From positions 4,903,320 to 4,967,319 of the forward strand of contig NC_090179.1 of the NCBI RefSeq assembly GCF_024679245.1: DNA of 64,000 nucleotides, given 5' to 3'. The notes beneath the pieces were generated by a model. It was not told where the DNA came from and searched no databases. It saw only the letters and a program-made list of their open reading frames with translations. Of the stretch, positions 36,300 to 46,394 are shown piece after piece. Within the stretch, counting starts at the first letter, position 1. Each line of letters starts with the position of its first letter. The position numbers were made by a program, and so were the translations under genes. Origin of the DNA: Pseudorasbora parva. Lineage: Eukaryota > Chordata > Actinopteri > Cypriniformes > Gobionidae.

Positions 36300-36784
36300 T
36301 GAAATGAGAGTTTTGAGGGGGTGCGTGGGAATCTGGAGTTAGGTGGTCAGTGCACGGTCAATAAAATTGCCCTCCGCTCCAGAGTCCAAAAATAACTTGC
36401 AGCTGTGTGACCGGTATGCCCATTGCACTCTTCCCGGCAAGAGAGTTGTGGACGAGGATTTCCTCAGTGAAGCTCCACCCGACAGTAGCATCCTCCCTAC
36501 TGTGTGCTTGATCTTTTAGCGGACAGTTACTTAGGAAATGCCCCGCCGCACCACAGTACATACACCGTCTTTCGGTTCTCCGGCGCTCTCTCTCCTGCCG
36601 GGAAAGCCGAGCTCGATTCACCTGCATGGGCTCGGTGTCGCTGGGTGGGCTGACCATGTCTCTTGCCGACGGTTGGACCGGCTCGGTGGGCTCCCTGACA
36701 AGGGTGCGCCGGTCTCGCATCTCCAATCGGGTTAAATCCAAAAGTTAAATCCAATTTAACTTCAGAAGACATTGATTTATCCAT
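36300..36784 (-). pseudogene. gypsy gag C-terminus and protease start
   Basis: RRCMYCGAAGHFLSNCPLK near 36510-36570 is a CCHC zinc knuckle (C-x2-C-x4-H-x4-C) that binds retroelement RNA. It is preceded by an arginine-rich stretch. Further on, LFLDSGAEGNFIDR near 36360-36400 carries the DSG active site of an aspartic protease. The two lie in different frames, so at least one frameshift separates them. The N-terminal gag is absent. Confidence 0.8.
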
Positions 36785-36984
36785 TGGGATCGTATGGATT
36801 ACTGTAGTTATTGCTGTATGTGCTGTTTGATGCCTTAACTCTTAGAAACCCAAATGAGTTTTAATTAGCAGAGATTATTATCATCTGTGGCAAGGAAGAA
36901 AAAGAAGAGGAACATGAGGAGGATGAAGCCAAGCAAGAGAAATGAATGTGTTCTAAATCTGTTTTTTTTTTTAAAAAGTTTTAA

Positions 36985-38454
36985 AGGGGGGGTGAAATGC
37001 TATTTCATGCATACTGATCTTTTTACACTGTTAAAGACTTGGAATCCCATACTAAACATAGACAACGTTTCAAAAGTTAAGGTGGACATTTGATGGGAGT
37101 ATTTCTTTGTCAAAAATACTACTTCCGGTTAGTCATAAGTTTCGGCAAGTTTTTTTCGATCATGGGTCCACTTGACGTTAAAAGGTCGGAATTTCCTTGT
37201 ATGGGCCGTACGGGCAATTCTACCGGAAGAGCGTGAGAGAGAGAGCGAAAGCAACAGGCTACGCCCATCAAAGCGGGGCTCGTAGGCTGCGCTGCACAGG
37301 TGATGTGACTTCAAGAAATTAACAATGTCACCAAAAAAGTGCGTTTTTGGTTGCCAGACCAAGACAGTCCTGTACAGATTGCCAAAAAACCCTGCGTTAA
37401 GGCAACAGTGGATGTAATTTGCTTTTCCGGATCAGCAACTGAGTTGTGCAAAGGTTTATGTCTGTTCACTGCATTTCGGTGCCGACTGTTTCATAAACAA
37501 GGCCCAGTTCGACGCCGGATTTTCCGATCGCCTAATGCTGAAGGATGGAGCAGTCCCAACGATAAAGGTCCCAACGTTAGAACCGCAGGCGGTGAGTAAG
37601 ACTGCTTCAAATGTCTGTGTTTTTGCCTATGCCCATCAAGTAGCCCAAACATGATCACGTATAGTTAATTGATCAATGGAGCATGCGATGTGTAGTGCGT
37701 GTACATTTGTTTAGCTGGCCACTATATGTGTAACTTTATGTTTGTGTATTGTTAAAGCACTCCAAACAACAATACACAAAGAGTGGGGAAATATGTTGAA
37801 CTAAATAAGCACGCTTCTTCATTCAAATGCGCTACTATTCCATGTCTTTCTATGTAAACACTAGCCTGCCGTGCAAAACCAGTCCGCTTACTACAATTGT
37901 CTACACAAACCATGCGTAAACACACACACACACACACGTGCACAACTGCACTTCCCACATGTACACCTTCAAAGACAAAAATACGACGATATAATTCAAG
38001 TATAAATATGTAAATAACACAAGTCGCTAAGCATATTATATAGTTAGTGTATAACTTGTACCACATAGAGACGTCCTGCTCTAGTCGTTTTTTGCTGCTG
38101 CTCCTGTTCAACTGCAGCCTCTGGGTCTTATTCCGGATCATAGATGTATGGCTGTATCTGATTAAAAGCCATATTTTTATTTTGAATAAAGTTTTTTCCC
38201 GCTGTTAGGGATGACACAGCTTTACAACGTACTCAACACAATAACAGCGGCGCGCACACGTCATTATTTAGCTCTGCTCACACGATACGCCCCCACCCGC
38301 TCGGCTTTTTCCAGAAAGACTCGGAAAAGCGCATTTTTCTTATATAATTATAAAAAAAATTAAGACTTTTTGGAGATATGCAGGATGCAATGCTACTCTA
38401 TAGGTACTCAAGATTGACATGACACTGACTGAAACTGAGTGTTTCACCCCCCCT
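36985..38454 (+). mobile_element. Kolobok-type element 3 (TTAA duplication, THAP exon)
   Basis: The ends AGGGGGGGTGAAA (36985) and TTTCACCCCCCCT (to 38454) are exact inverted copies flanked by TTAA (36981-36984 and 38455-38458). Length 1470 bp. A nearly complete THAP exon with a splice donor lies 340 bp inside the left end, so a spliced transposase-type gene once started here. The rest of the gene is absent. A short CA tract lies at about 37918-37938. Confidence 0.85.
37325..37591 (+). pseudogene. THAP-domain first exon with one stop codon
   Basis: 89 codons from ATG to a GTGAGT splice donor at 37592. C6 and C10 (KCVFGC), then C47 and H50 (YVCSLHF), form the C2CH zinc site. LP at 19-20, W29 and an AVPTI box at 76-80 complete a recognisable THAP domain, which reads DNA in THAP proteins and in P/Kolobok-type transposases. 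The only break is a TAA at codon 31 (37415-37417). An NKAQFDAGFSDRLMLKDG segment links the zinc site to AVPTI as in other cyprinid copies. No downstream exon could be identified inside the element. Confidence 0.85.
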
Positions 38455-38518
38455 TTAATTTTTAATTTTTTAAATAAAGGTTTCTGAGTGATATCAGATT
38501 GTATTTGTGTTTTTATTG

Positions 38519-38745
38519 TACTTATCCCGTAACTACATGAAACAAGAGGGGAACAAGAGCCACTTTAATTTACAGCCCGCACATTCATACTTACCCCGTA
38601 ACTACATGAAACAAGAGGAGAACAAGAGCCACTTTAATTTACAGCCCGCACATCCATACTTACCCCGTAACTACATGAAACAAGAGGAGAACAAGAGCCA
38701 CTTTAATTTACAGCCTGCACATTCATACTTACCCTGTAATTACAC
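38519..38745. repeat. 69-bp tandem repeat (3.3 units)
   Basis: Units start at 38519, 38588, 38657 and (partial) 38726. The unit reads TACTTACCCCGTAACTACAT and onwards. The period is divisible by three, so a 23-residue peptide repeat is open on the plus strand (38507-38800); I consider this incidental. Confidence 0.95.
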
Positions 38746-38747
38746 GG

Positions 38748-39084
38748 ATAATTACCCCTTAATTAAAAAATACTTACAGTATAATTACCCCTTAATTTAA
38801 AAAATACTTACAGTATAATTACCCCTTAATTAAAAAAAATACTTACAGTATAATTACCCCTTAATTAAAAAAATACTTACAGTATAATTACCCCTTAATT
38901 AAAAAATACTGACAGTATAATTACCCCTTAATTAAAAAAATACTTTTAGTATAATTACCCCTTAATTAAAAAATACTTACAGTATAATTACCCCTTAATT
39001 AAAAAAATACTTACAGTATAATTACCCCTTAATTAAAAAAATACTTACAGTATAATTACCCCTTAATTAAAAAATACTTACAGT
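38748..39084. repeat. 33-35-bp tandem repeat (about 10 units)
   Basis: Consecutive copies of ATAATTACCCCTTAATTAAA plus ATACTTACAGT, varying mainly in the length of an A run. It directly follows the 69-bp array and shares the TTACCCC motif, so the two may derive from one transposon interior. Confidence 0.95.
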
Positions 39085-40756
39085 ATAAATAATTTGTAAA
39101 TTTTCCTGATAGTTACCCCTTTATTCCCCCAATATTACATATTGTTCCCATATACTTACTTTATAGTTACACTATAATTACCGAAAGTTATGCTGTAAAA
39201 TCACTTTAATTATGCAGTACTTTCCGGGCTGTAATCTAAAGCGTTACCCAAAATCCATGTGTAAAAGCTAGTACACCGCATCCAGGAACTTTTTTTTAGA
39301 ATTAAGTTAGCTTTAGCTACTGCTAATCAACAATGCTTTCATCATGGAAACTCTTACATGCAAAACATGCATATCTGATGTTATTGGGAAAACATGATGC
39401 TACCTGTTTTCTTTGCCTTATAAATATAACTAGCTCGTTGGTATTCTAGCTTGATAGTGAGTACTAGTTTTATTACATGTGATTCTGACATGATGTCACT
39501 ACATGGACACGCCTCCTCTCAGGTCAATAATGCGTCTTCCAGCTGATTGGACGGTGAGGCGTGTTCGTGTGTTTTGGGGGCGTGGCTTTGGAAAGAGCCC
39601 AGAAGGGAGAAGGTGGAGTGAATGGAAATAATGAACTGTCTTTAAAACAGTCCTGAGAGGTCTACAGACACTCAATTGTTATACTTTATTTTTCAGAAGA
39701 CTTAAATATTAATTATGTATTGATATATAAAGAATGTTTAAACAAATTTGGAAAAAAAAGTTTTTTAATCAATTCCTACCTACCCTACCCTACCTTTAAT
39801 GACAGTTGTCATAAACATGCATAAAAACTTCATGTCATGTCATAATTATGAAGGTGTCATGTCAGTCTGCACACCCCTTCAAGTAAAGTGTTACCAGGAT
39901 GGGTAATAATTAATAAATAATTTATATTAATAAATCATATATTTTACATATCTTAATAAATGCATTCAAAAACATAGAGCAAGTTATAATGGTTTGAAAA
40001 CCTCTATTATTAAGAAATGGGGCATAAACCCAGACCAATACCAAGATCAGGCAATCTGAATTGAGTAAGCATACAAAATAGCCCACTGTCTAGAACACTG
40101 ACAGAGTTGCAGAGCTTTCTGGCTGAAATGGCAAAAGCTGTCCAGACATCAACAAACTTCACGACTTTGTGGCAATATCAATATTATCTGTACTGCCCCT
40201 TTTATTTACTGTCACTTTCTGTCACCTCCTTTCCAAACTATACTCTGACAGGATTGGAGGAGAGGAAAATTAACGAAATTAGTACATTTTTATAGGGGCC
40301 AGGTTTAAAGATTGAGGGGGCATGTTTGACTGACGGGTAACCTTGCGTTATGTTCTCATTGGAGTCAGTCATTGCGGGTGGATCTTTGGGCATAGTGTGC
40401 GTTTCCGAGCATCGTAAGGAGGAGCTGGGGCTACCAGGTTAGCCTCACAACAGTTTTATCTAGGCCTGTGAATACTCCGTCAAGTTTTGAATGGGACTGT
40501 GGTGTGTACCGTACTCCTAATTCGGTGGCTTGGTAGAGAAGGAATGAAGGACAAGAGCAAGACGGGGTGACGCTGGCGATGTGCCCGGGTCACTCGGTCC
40601 TAGGCATTTCAATGGGGGTCTCATGAAAACCAACAAAAAATACAGTGGACACCGTTAATAACTGCATATTACTGCTTCTAAACTACAAAAACAACACAGC
40701 ATATCAACTACTTTTGTTTTTAATTTGCAGTTTGCAAACAATATGCTCAAACTTAA
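39085..40756. other. Non-coding stretch
   Basis: No gene recognised. A GTCATGTCATAATTATGAAG-type sequence near 39835 resembles transposon interiors. The only long frames are short and unsupported. Confidence 0.45.
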
Positions 40757-41470
40757 CCTCTTAAGTCTCCAGTCTCCTCCTGTCCTCTTCTCTGCTCCTC
40801 TTAAGTCTCCAGTCTCCCCCTGTCCTCTTCTCTGCTCCTCTTAAGTCTCCAGTCTCCTCCTGTCCTCTTCTCTGCTCTTCTTAAGTCTCCAGTCTCCTCC
40901 TGTCCTCTTCTCTGCTCCTCTTAAGTCTCCAGTCTCCTCCTGTCCTCTTCTCTGCTCCTCTTAAGTCTCCAGTCTCCTCCTGTCCTCTTCTCTGCTCCTC
41001 TTAAGTCTCCAGTCTCCTCCTGTCCTCTTCTCTGCTCCTCTTAAGTCTCCAGTCTCCTCCTGTCCTCTTCTCTGCTCCTCTTAAGTCTCCGGTCTCCTCC
41101 TGTCCTTTTCTCTGCTCCTCTTAAGTCTCCAGTCTCCCCCTGTCCTTTTCTCTGCTCCTCTTAAGTCTCCAGTCTCCTCCTGTCCTCTTCTCTGCTCCTC
41201 TTAAGTCTCCAGTCTCCTCCTGTCCTGTCCTCTTCTCTGCCTCCAGTCTCCTGCTGTCCTCTTCTCTGCTCCTCTTAAGTCTCCAGTCTCCTCCTGTCCT
41301 CTTCTCTGCTCCTCTTAAGTCTCCAGTCTCCTCCTGTCCTCTTCTCTGCTCCTCTTAAGTCTCCAGTCTCCTCCTGTCCTCTTCTCTGCTCCTCTTAAGT
41401 CTCCAGTCTCCTCCTGTCCTCTTCTCTGCTCCTCTTAAGTCTCCAGTCTCCTCCTGTCCTTTTCTCTGCT
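40757..41470. repeat. 40-bp pyrimidine-rich minisatellite (about 18 units)
   Basis: Near-identical units of TTAAGTCTCCAGTCTCCTCC followed by TGTCCTCTTCTCTGCTCCTC. One irregular unit at about 41221-41255 contains a partial deletion and duplication. The plus strand is over 80% pyrimidine. It lies about 90 bp beyond the stop codon of the candidate exon at 41564-41696. Confidence 0.97.
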
Positions 41471-41563
41471 GTAAAATATGCTGTAATAATGTATTGCTCA
41501 TTGTTAGTTCATGTTAGTTAAAACATTACAATAAAGTCTCATTTGTTAACATTAGTTAAAGTC

Positions 41564-41696
41564 TTACAACTCACGTTCCATAAACTTCTTCAACACTTCC
41601 CATTCAGAACTGAACCAGTCCTCATGGGATGAAACAGTCTGTGGCTGAACCGGTGGTCTTCTTTTGTGGTCTTCAAATGTTTTCATAAAGATCTTT
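41564..41696 (-). CDS. Candidate last coding exon of an unknown gene
   Basis: On the minus strand a strong pyrimidine tract ending TTTCTTTTTCTTCCACAG (41697-41714) is followed by 43 open codons and a TAA at 41564-41566. The peptide starts KIFMKTFEDHKRRPPVQPQT and ends FSSEWEVLKKFMEREL; the exon begins in phase 2 (one base completes a codon). The charged, non-repetitive composition and the splice acceptor argue for a real exon, either of a host gene or of a decayed transposon gene. I recognise no domain. A CpG-rich stretch about 700 bp upstream (42290-42400) could be its promoter, but the ATG frame there does not join in phase. Confidence 0.4.
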
Positions 41697-41714
41697 CTGT
41701 GGAAGAAAAAGAAA

Positions 41715-42488
41715 ATCTCCTTGACCACCCCATTTACATACATGAATATTATAATAATAGTTTCAATATAATGTTTTCCAGTATAACAATCTATTCTTAT
41801 ACAGTAACTTTCTATTACTACATTTTAATATTGTACGTAATTTAGATTCATATTTGTTGCAGTTACATGAATGCAAATTATAGAAGTTTATATATCAAAC
41901 CATGAGCCGAGGGTTTAGTTAATACCAAATTACATAGTCAAAAAACAAGAATAGTCGTTTTTTACATTTGATCATTTCAAATGCATGAATAAATGAATTG
42001 ATTCATTTATTCAGAGGGACTAACAAATGAGGAGACCAATCATATAGTTTAATAACTTTAATACAAATATAAGCATTTTTCACTTGTTTTTGCACATTAA
42101 ATACTTGTAATTTAATTTTGCACGTGCACGCAGCATAATTAGGCTTAACGTTACCTGTACGTTACCTAACACTAAGGCTGTGGCACCGACATGATAACAG
42201 AAACAAACAATTTACAAATCTTTTAGCAAATCTTGCCATTAAATAAGTTAACATTTGCATTGAGAATGACATGACAAACACAAATGTTACCGGGAGCTCG
42301 ACACTTCGCGGTCCCACTGGGAGGCAATGAACCCGCGATTGATTTCCGCCTGGCTGCGGCGCGTTGACGCATGCACAGTTTGCGATGACAGAACTAAGGC
42401 TATTTTTGAGTGTTTAATTATTTATTTTTTAATATTGCTGATATTACTGTTAATAAATAGTTTGTATAGGTAGAACACCATTACGAAA
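41715..42488. other. Non-coding, with a CpG-rich patch
   Basis: Mostly AT-rich, with a local CpG-rich segment at about 42290-42400 (GACACTTCGCGGTCCC and TGGCTGCGGCGCGTTGACGC) that could be a small promoter or an unmethylated patch. No confirmed exon. Confidence 0.35.
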
Positions 42489-42494
42489 CATATA

Positions 42495-43600
42495 TAAGGG
42501 TCTCTAAAGACGCTCCGCTCACGTCTGGCCCTTTTCTCGAGGGAAGAGGGTCCGGCGGCTGGGAGTGCTCCCACTTCTGCCGAGGCTGAGCGGCGACTTA
42601 TGTCCTGGGGCTCCCAGCTGGAGGGGCGGCCGCCGGAGGGGGAGTTGGGTTATAACTCCTCCTCATCGTCGGCCGAGGAGCTCCCACTTCAGCAAGGGAT
42701 GGAAGTGGAGGGTGGTGAAGCGGCCGAGGCCGAACCCTCCCAGCCATCCTGCCCCGTGTACGGGGAGCTGTTGGAGGTGATGGAACGGGCCGCCGATCGG
42801 CTGCAGGTGCCGTGGCGGCGCGCTAGAGGAGAAACCGCTCGTCCAAATCGCCTGGATGATCGGTTTCTCTCCGGCTATAACCCCCCAGCTCTTGGGAGCC
42901 TTCCATTCCTCCCCGATCTCCACGAGCAGATCGCGGGGGCATGGAAGACCCTGTTCTCGGCTCGCTTATTCCGCCATCAGCGGGTTAATTTTGCTGATGT
43001 GGAAGGAGTGGCCGAGGCGGGATACGTGTCGATGCTGCAGTGGATGAGACGTTCGTGAACTATCTCGCGTCTGGCTGGGCATCGACATTGAGAGCTCCCA
43101 CCCTGCCGTCCAAACCGTTGAGAACGACCTCACGTTTGAACGGGAGGGCGTACACATCAGCCGGTCAGGCGGCGGCGCTGCACACCATGGAGGTGTTGCA
43201 GGCTTCCCAAGCCGACCTGCTGAGGGACCTCGATCAGGGGGAACGTCAGGGTGGCCTACCCCCTGAGGCGATGGCTGAGCTCCGCCGCACCACAGATCTA
43301 GCTCTATGGGCCACCAAACAAACAGCGGTCGCCATCGAGCGTTCGATGGCGGCTATGGTGGCCACGGAGAGACATCTTTGGCTGAACATTGCGGACATCG
43401 GGGGGAAAGAAAGGGCCTTTCTCCTCGATGCCCCGGTTTCGCCCTCTGAGCTTTTCGGCACCTCCGTCGAGGCGGTGGTGGGAAAGTTTAGAGAGGCGAA
43501 GGCGCGCTCAGCGGCATTTAAGACCTGTATCCCGCTGAGGTCCGGGGCCGGCAGGCAGGCGGGTGTGCCTGGTACGTCACGGTCTGAGGACCGGAGATAA
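42495..43600 (+). pseudogene. DIRS gag (element B), 5'-truncated and frameshifted
   Basis: The frame enters in the middle of the N-terminal region (TLRSRLALFSREEGPAAGS-like) and continues with AEAERRLMSWGSQLEGR, an acidic serine stretch and SQPSCPVYGELLEVMERAAD, up to RVNFADVEGVAEAGYVSM near 43030. A frameshift follows. The second frame (43040-43600) carries LASGWASTLRAPTLPSKP, HTMEVLQASQADLLRDLDQG, TEKHLWL-like RHLWLNIADIGGKERAFLLD and SPSELFGTSVEAVVGKFREA. It would coat element RNA (inference from gag position). The Cys/His N-terminus seen in C and D is lost here. Nothing downstream encodes a polymerase. Confidence 0.82.
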
Positions 43601-43610
43601 GACCAGCGAG

Positions 43611-45600
43611 CGAGGTTGGCCTCTCGGGCGCCCCCTCCATGGCGGAGTAGGGCGCAAAAGAGGCGGGACACCCGGAACCGGAGGAAAGGTGCCGCCTACT
43701 AGGGCGAAACGGAGGTAGTAAGCAAGCCCTTCCTCCCACCTTTTCCCTCGGCGCTTGACATCAGGTCGGGCGGGGCCAATGATGAGCGGACGTGAGACTC
43801 TGACGGCCCGTCTGGTCTGGTGAGCAGGCGCCCCCTTCAGGTTTGGGGTGCTTTTTTATGGGCTTATCAAAAAAGTTATAAGCATGAAGCACTAGAAGCG
43901 GGAAAGTAGGGCCTCCCTGGGGATGAGTCCCCAGGTGATAAGTAAATGGCTAGGTCTTCGTCAGCCAAGCAGACAGCCACTGTCAGCCCGACTGGAGCGG
44001 CCAGCATTCATCTGACCTGCCAGCGAGCATACGTCGCTGGCATGGCTACAAGCCCAGTTAGTAGGCCTTCCCAGGCCTTCCTGAGGGCCTGCTGGGGTGC
44101 AGCAGGCCTGGTCGGGCTTCCCTCGAGGGGGTATTCCCGTGCTTCAGGTGTTAGACGGCAGGTAGTAGGCCTCACCAAGCCTCCCTGATGGCCTGCTGTG
44201 GTAGCAGTAGGCCTAGTCTGGCTTCCCCCGAGGGGTTGTTCCTGGGCTTCAGTCACTGGATGACAGGTAGTAGGCCTCGCAGGGCCTCCCTGAGGGCCTA
44301 CTGGGATGCAGCAGGCCTCATCTGGCTTCCCCTGAGGGGGTACTCCAGGGAATTGGCGCTGGATGACAGGTAGTAGGCCTCTTCAGGCCTCCCTGAGGGC
44401 CTGCTGAGGTACAGCAGGCCTCCTCGGGCCTCCCCTGAGGGGGTGTTCCTGGGCTCCAGTCACCAGATGGCAGGTAGCAGGCCTTGCAGGGCCTCCCTAA
44501 GGGCCTGCTGGGTTACAGCTCGGCCATTGGGTGACAGAAAGTTGGCCTCCCAGAGGGTGAGCCCGGTCCCCAGCTGCTTATGACAGTGAACATGGTTGCT
44601 AGCCAGGGTGGCTAGCATGGTCTGCTAGCAGGTAGTGGGCTTCACCAAGCCTCCCTGAAGTCGTTCCCCGGCCACAGTACTGGTCACGAGTAGCCGGGCA
44701 GGTAGTAGGTCTCGCGGGGCCTCCCAGGGGGGGGGGTATCGAGCTCCTTGGACGGAGACACATAACAGCTAGTGGTTCCTGCCATCAGGCTTCGGTCCTA
44801 GCCGGCAGCACCTGATGGCGGTCGCATACTCTAGCACGACGAGTTGACACTGCTGCTATGCAGTACCTACAGGACAGGCCTGCATAGGTTGCCTACAGCA
44901 TGGTACCTACCAGGCAGGCTTAGGAGCTCCCCTCTTATGAGGGTCGTCTGTGAGCTTACGGCCGCCTGGGCCTGATCAGTTGGTGGTAGGCCCCGTGGGG
45001 CCTCACGGTGAGATCAGCCTGTAGGCCTTCTCAGGCCTCCTGAGCACCCCTGTAATGTATGAGCTTAGTAGATCCTAGGATCGAGCAGCTAACTCCCCTC
45101 GCTAGCAAGGGTTGGAAAGCACTACGCTGAGAGCTGTTCCCCAGGATAGCCCGTCTCTGAGGTCCGGCCTGAGGCGGACACTGCCAGTTGCAGTCCCTCA
45201 GCTGGATGCCTCTCCAGAGGTGAGTTTCCAGAGGCTCTGTGTGTTAACAGACAGGGCTGGCAGACGGAAGCGTCCCGCATAGTGACACCAGGTCAGGCCT
45301 CCCTGGTGGCATTCGGTGAAGTTCTTCCCGAATAGTGACTGGCTGGGGCACCCTCGGGTCCCCTAGCCACATTCCCTTAAAGAAACCCCTTCTGTCAAAC
45401 AGGTTGGTTCCAGGCCTTTGAGCGGCCAGGGTAGGGTACATGAAGGTGCCCCAAGACCATGGCTCGGGCTATGACCATAGGGAATGCTGTCACTGACAGC
45501 CTAGTGTGACCAGAGGGGGAGTGGTTCAGGCATTTTAGTTGAATTTGCTCGTCTTGACAGTTGTCATTGCCAGTAGGCATGCACTCCCCTCGGCATGGCG
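43611..45600. other. Non-coding filler of DIRS B
   Basis: About 2 kb without RT, RNase H or recombinase motifs on either strand, rich in AGGCCTCCCTGAGGGCCTG motifs and tandem repeats. It is equivalent in position to 22103-25379 in element A. Confidence 0.65.
44058..44545. repeat. 104-bp tandem repeat in DIRS B
   Basis: Units start GGTAGTAGGCCTC at 44161, 44266 and 44369, with variants at about 44058 and 44473 (period 103-105). Each contains CCTCCCTGAGGGCCTGCTG-type palindromic GC-rich sequence. Confidence 0.88.
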
Positions 45601-45618
45601 GCGTGGGTATATCGTTCC

Positions 45619-45725
45619 CCGTAGCGTCAAGCTGACGCAGCTCGAGTTCCCTTTCGAAAGGGAACGTCCCCGGTTATGACTGTAACCTTAGTTCCCTGAG
45701 AACAGGGAACGAGACGCTGCGTCAC
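45619..45725. repeat. Internal complementary region of DIRS B
   Basis: It carries GAGTTCCCTTTCGAAAGGGA joined to ACGTCCCCGGTTATGACTGT and onwards to GACGCTGCGTCA. The second part is the inverted complement of B's own 3' extremity, which is found split between 45930-45953 and 51054-51081. Confidence 0.85.
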
Positions 45726-46203
45726 TGTGCCATGCCTCAGGGCCTGCCTGCGCACAGTCCCTTCAGACGAATTGGATGCGGTTGTGTTTGCAAGGCGCAC
45801 TTTTATAATTCCTGGTCGCACGTTGATGACGTCAGAGGCTGTCGCCGGTCAGTAGGACTGATATGATTAGATAGCGTTTCAGACACCGGTCACGCTGGAG
45901 GCGTTCCCCGTAGCGTCAAGCTGACGCAGCGTCTCGTTCCCTGTTCTCAGGGAACGTCTCAGGTTACGTATGTAACCCTAGTTCCCTGAGGGAACAAGAC
46001 GCTGCGTCGAAACGCTGTGAGACTGCCTCTGCGTTAATGCGTCATGAAGCGCCTGTAGAACCATTCCATTGGGAAAAAGATTGATCGTCGGCGTGATGAC
46101 GTCATCGACCGGAAGCTATAAAACGTCTGCGAAAACAAACAGGAACTAACTTCTGATAAAGCCTGAAGTAAGTGATCACGGACACGCCGGGAGTATGGCA
46201 AAG

Positions 46204-46300
46204 CGACGCAGCGTCTCGTTCCCTCAGGGAACTAGGGTTACATACGTAACCTGAGACGTTCCCTTTCGGGGAACTCGAGCTGCGTCGAAACGCTGTGAGA
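46204..46300. repeat. Internal complementary region of DIRS C
   Basis: It reads CGACGCAGCGTCTCGTTCCC...CCTGAGACGTT (complement of the left extremity 45953-46009) joined to CCCTTTCGGGGAACTCGAGC (complement of the right extremity). It therefore preserves the circle junction GAAAGGGAACGTCTCAGG in inverted form. Confidence 0.9.
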
Positions 46301-46394
46301 ACGCTTATACCCACAACGCCATAGGACCAAGTGTCTCGTATGTGTGAAGCCGAAGCGCACACGGTTACGAGAGTACCTGCGCCCCAACAGTAGA

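Larger units (their letters stand above)
34291..36784 (-). mobile_element. Ty3/gypsy remnant 2 (gag end to integrase start)
   Basis: On the minus strand the order is gag zinc knuckle, protease, reverse transcriptase, RNase H and integrase zinc-binding domain, the Ty3/gypsy order. Both LTRs, most of gag and the integrase core are missing. It lies head-on against the plus-strand LTR/gag fragment at 33640-34290 and ends about 200 bp before Kolobok-type element 3. Confidence 0.85.
42489..45953 (+). mobile_element. DIRS derivative B (gag-only, interrupted by element C)
   Basis: A plus-strand DIRS unit truncated at the 5' end near 42489 inside gag. It has gag (42495-43600), about 2 kb of non-coding filler, an internal complementary region (45619-45725) and the 3' terminal repeat (about 45740-45953). 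Its last 28 bp are displaced to 51054-51081, on the far side of element C. It belongs to the same family as A by gag, filler and ICR sequence, and also lacks RT and recombinase. Confidence 0.83.

Noticed and set aside
40757..41470. 40-bp periodic array considered as a CRISPR array
   Set aside because: Units are contiguous without variable spacers, in a vertebrate context. It is a minisatellite.
42280..42400. CpG-rich ATG frame as the first exon spliced to 41564-41696
   Set aside because: The donor at the end of this frame is phase 1 while the exon at 41696 needs phase 2; joining them gives a stop within four codons.
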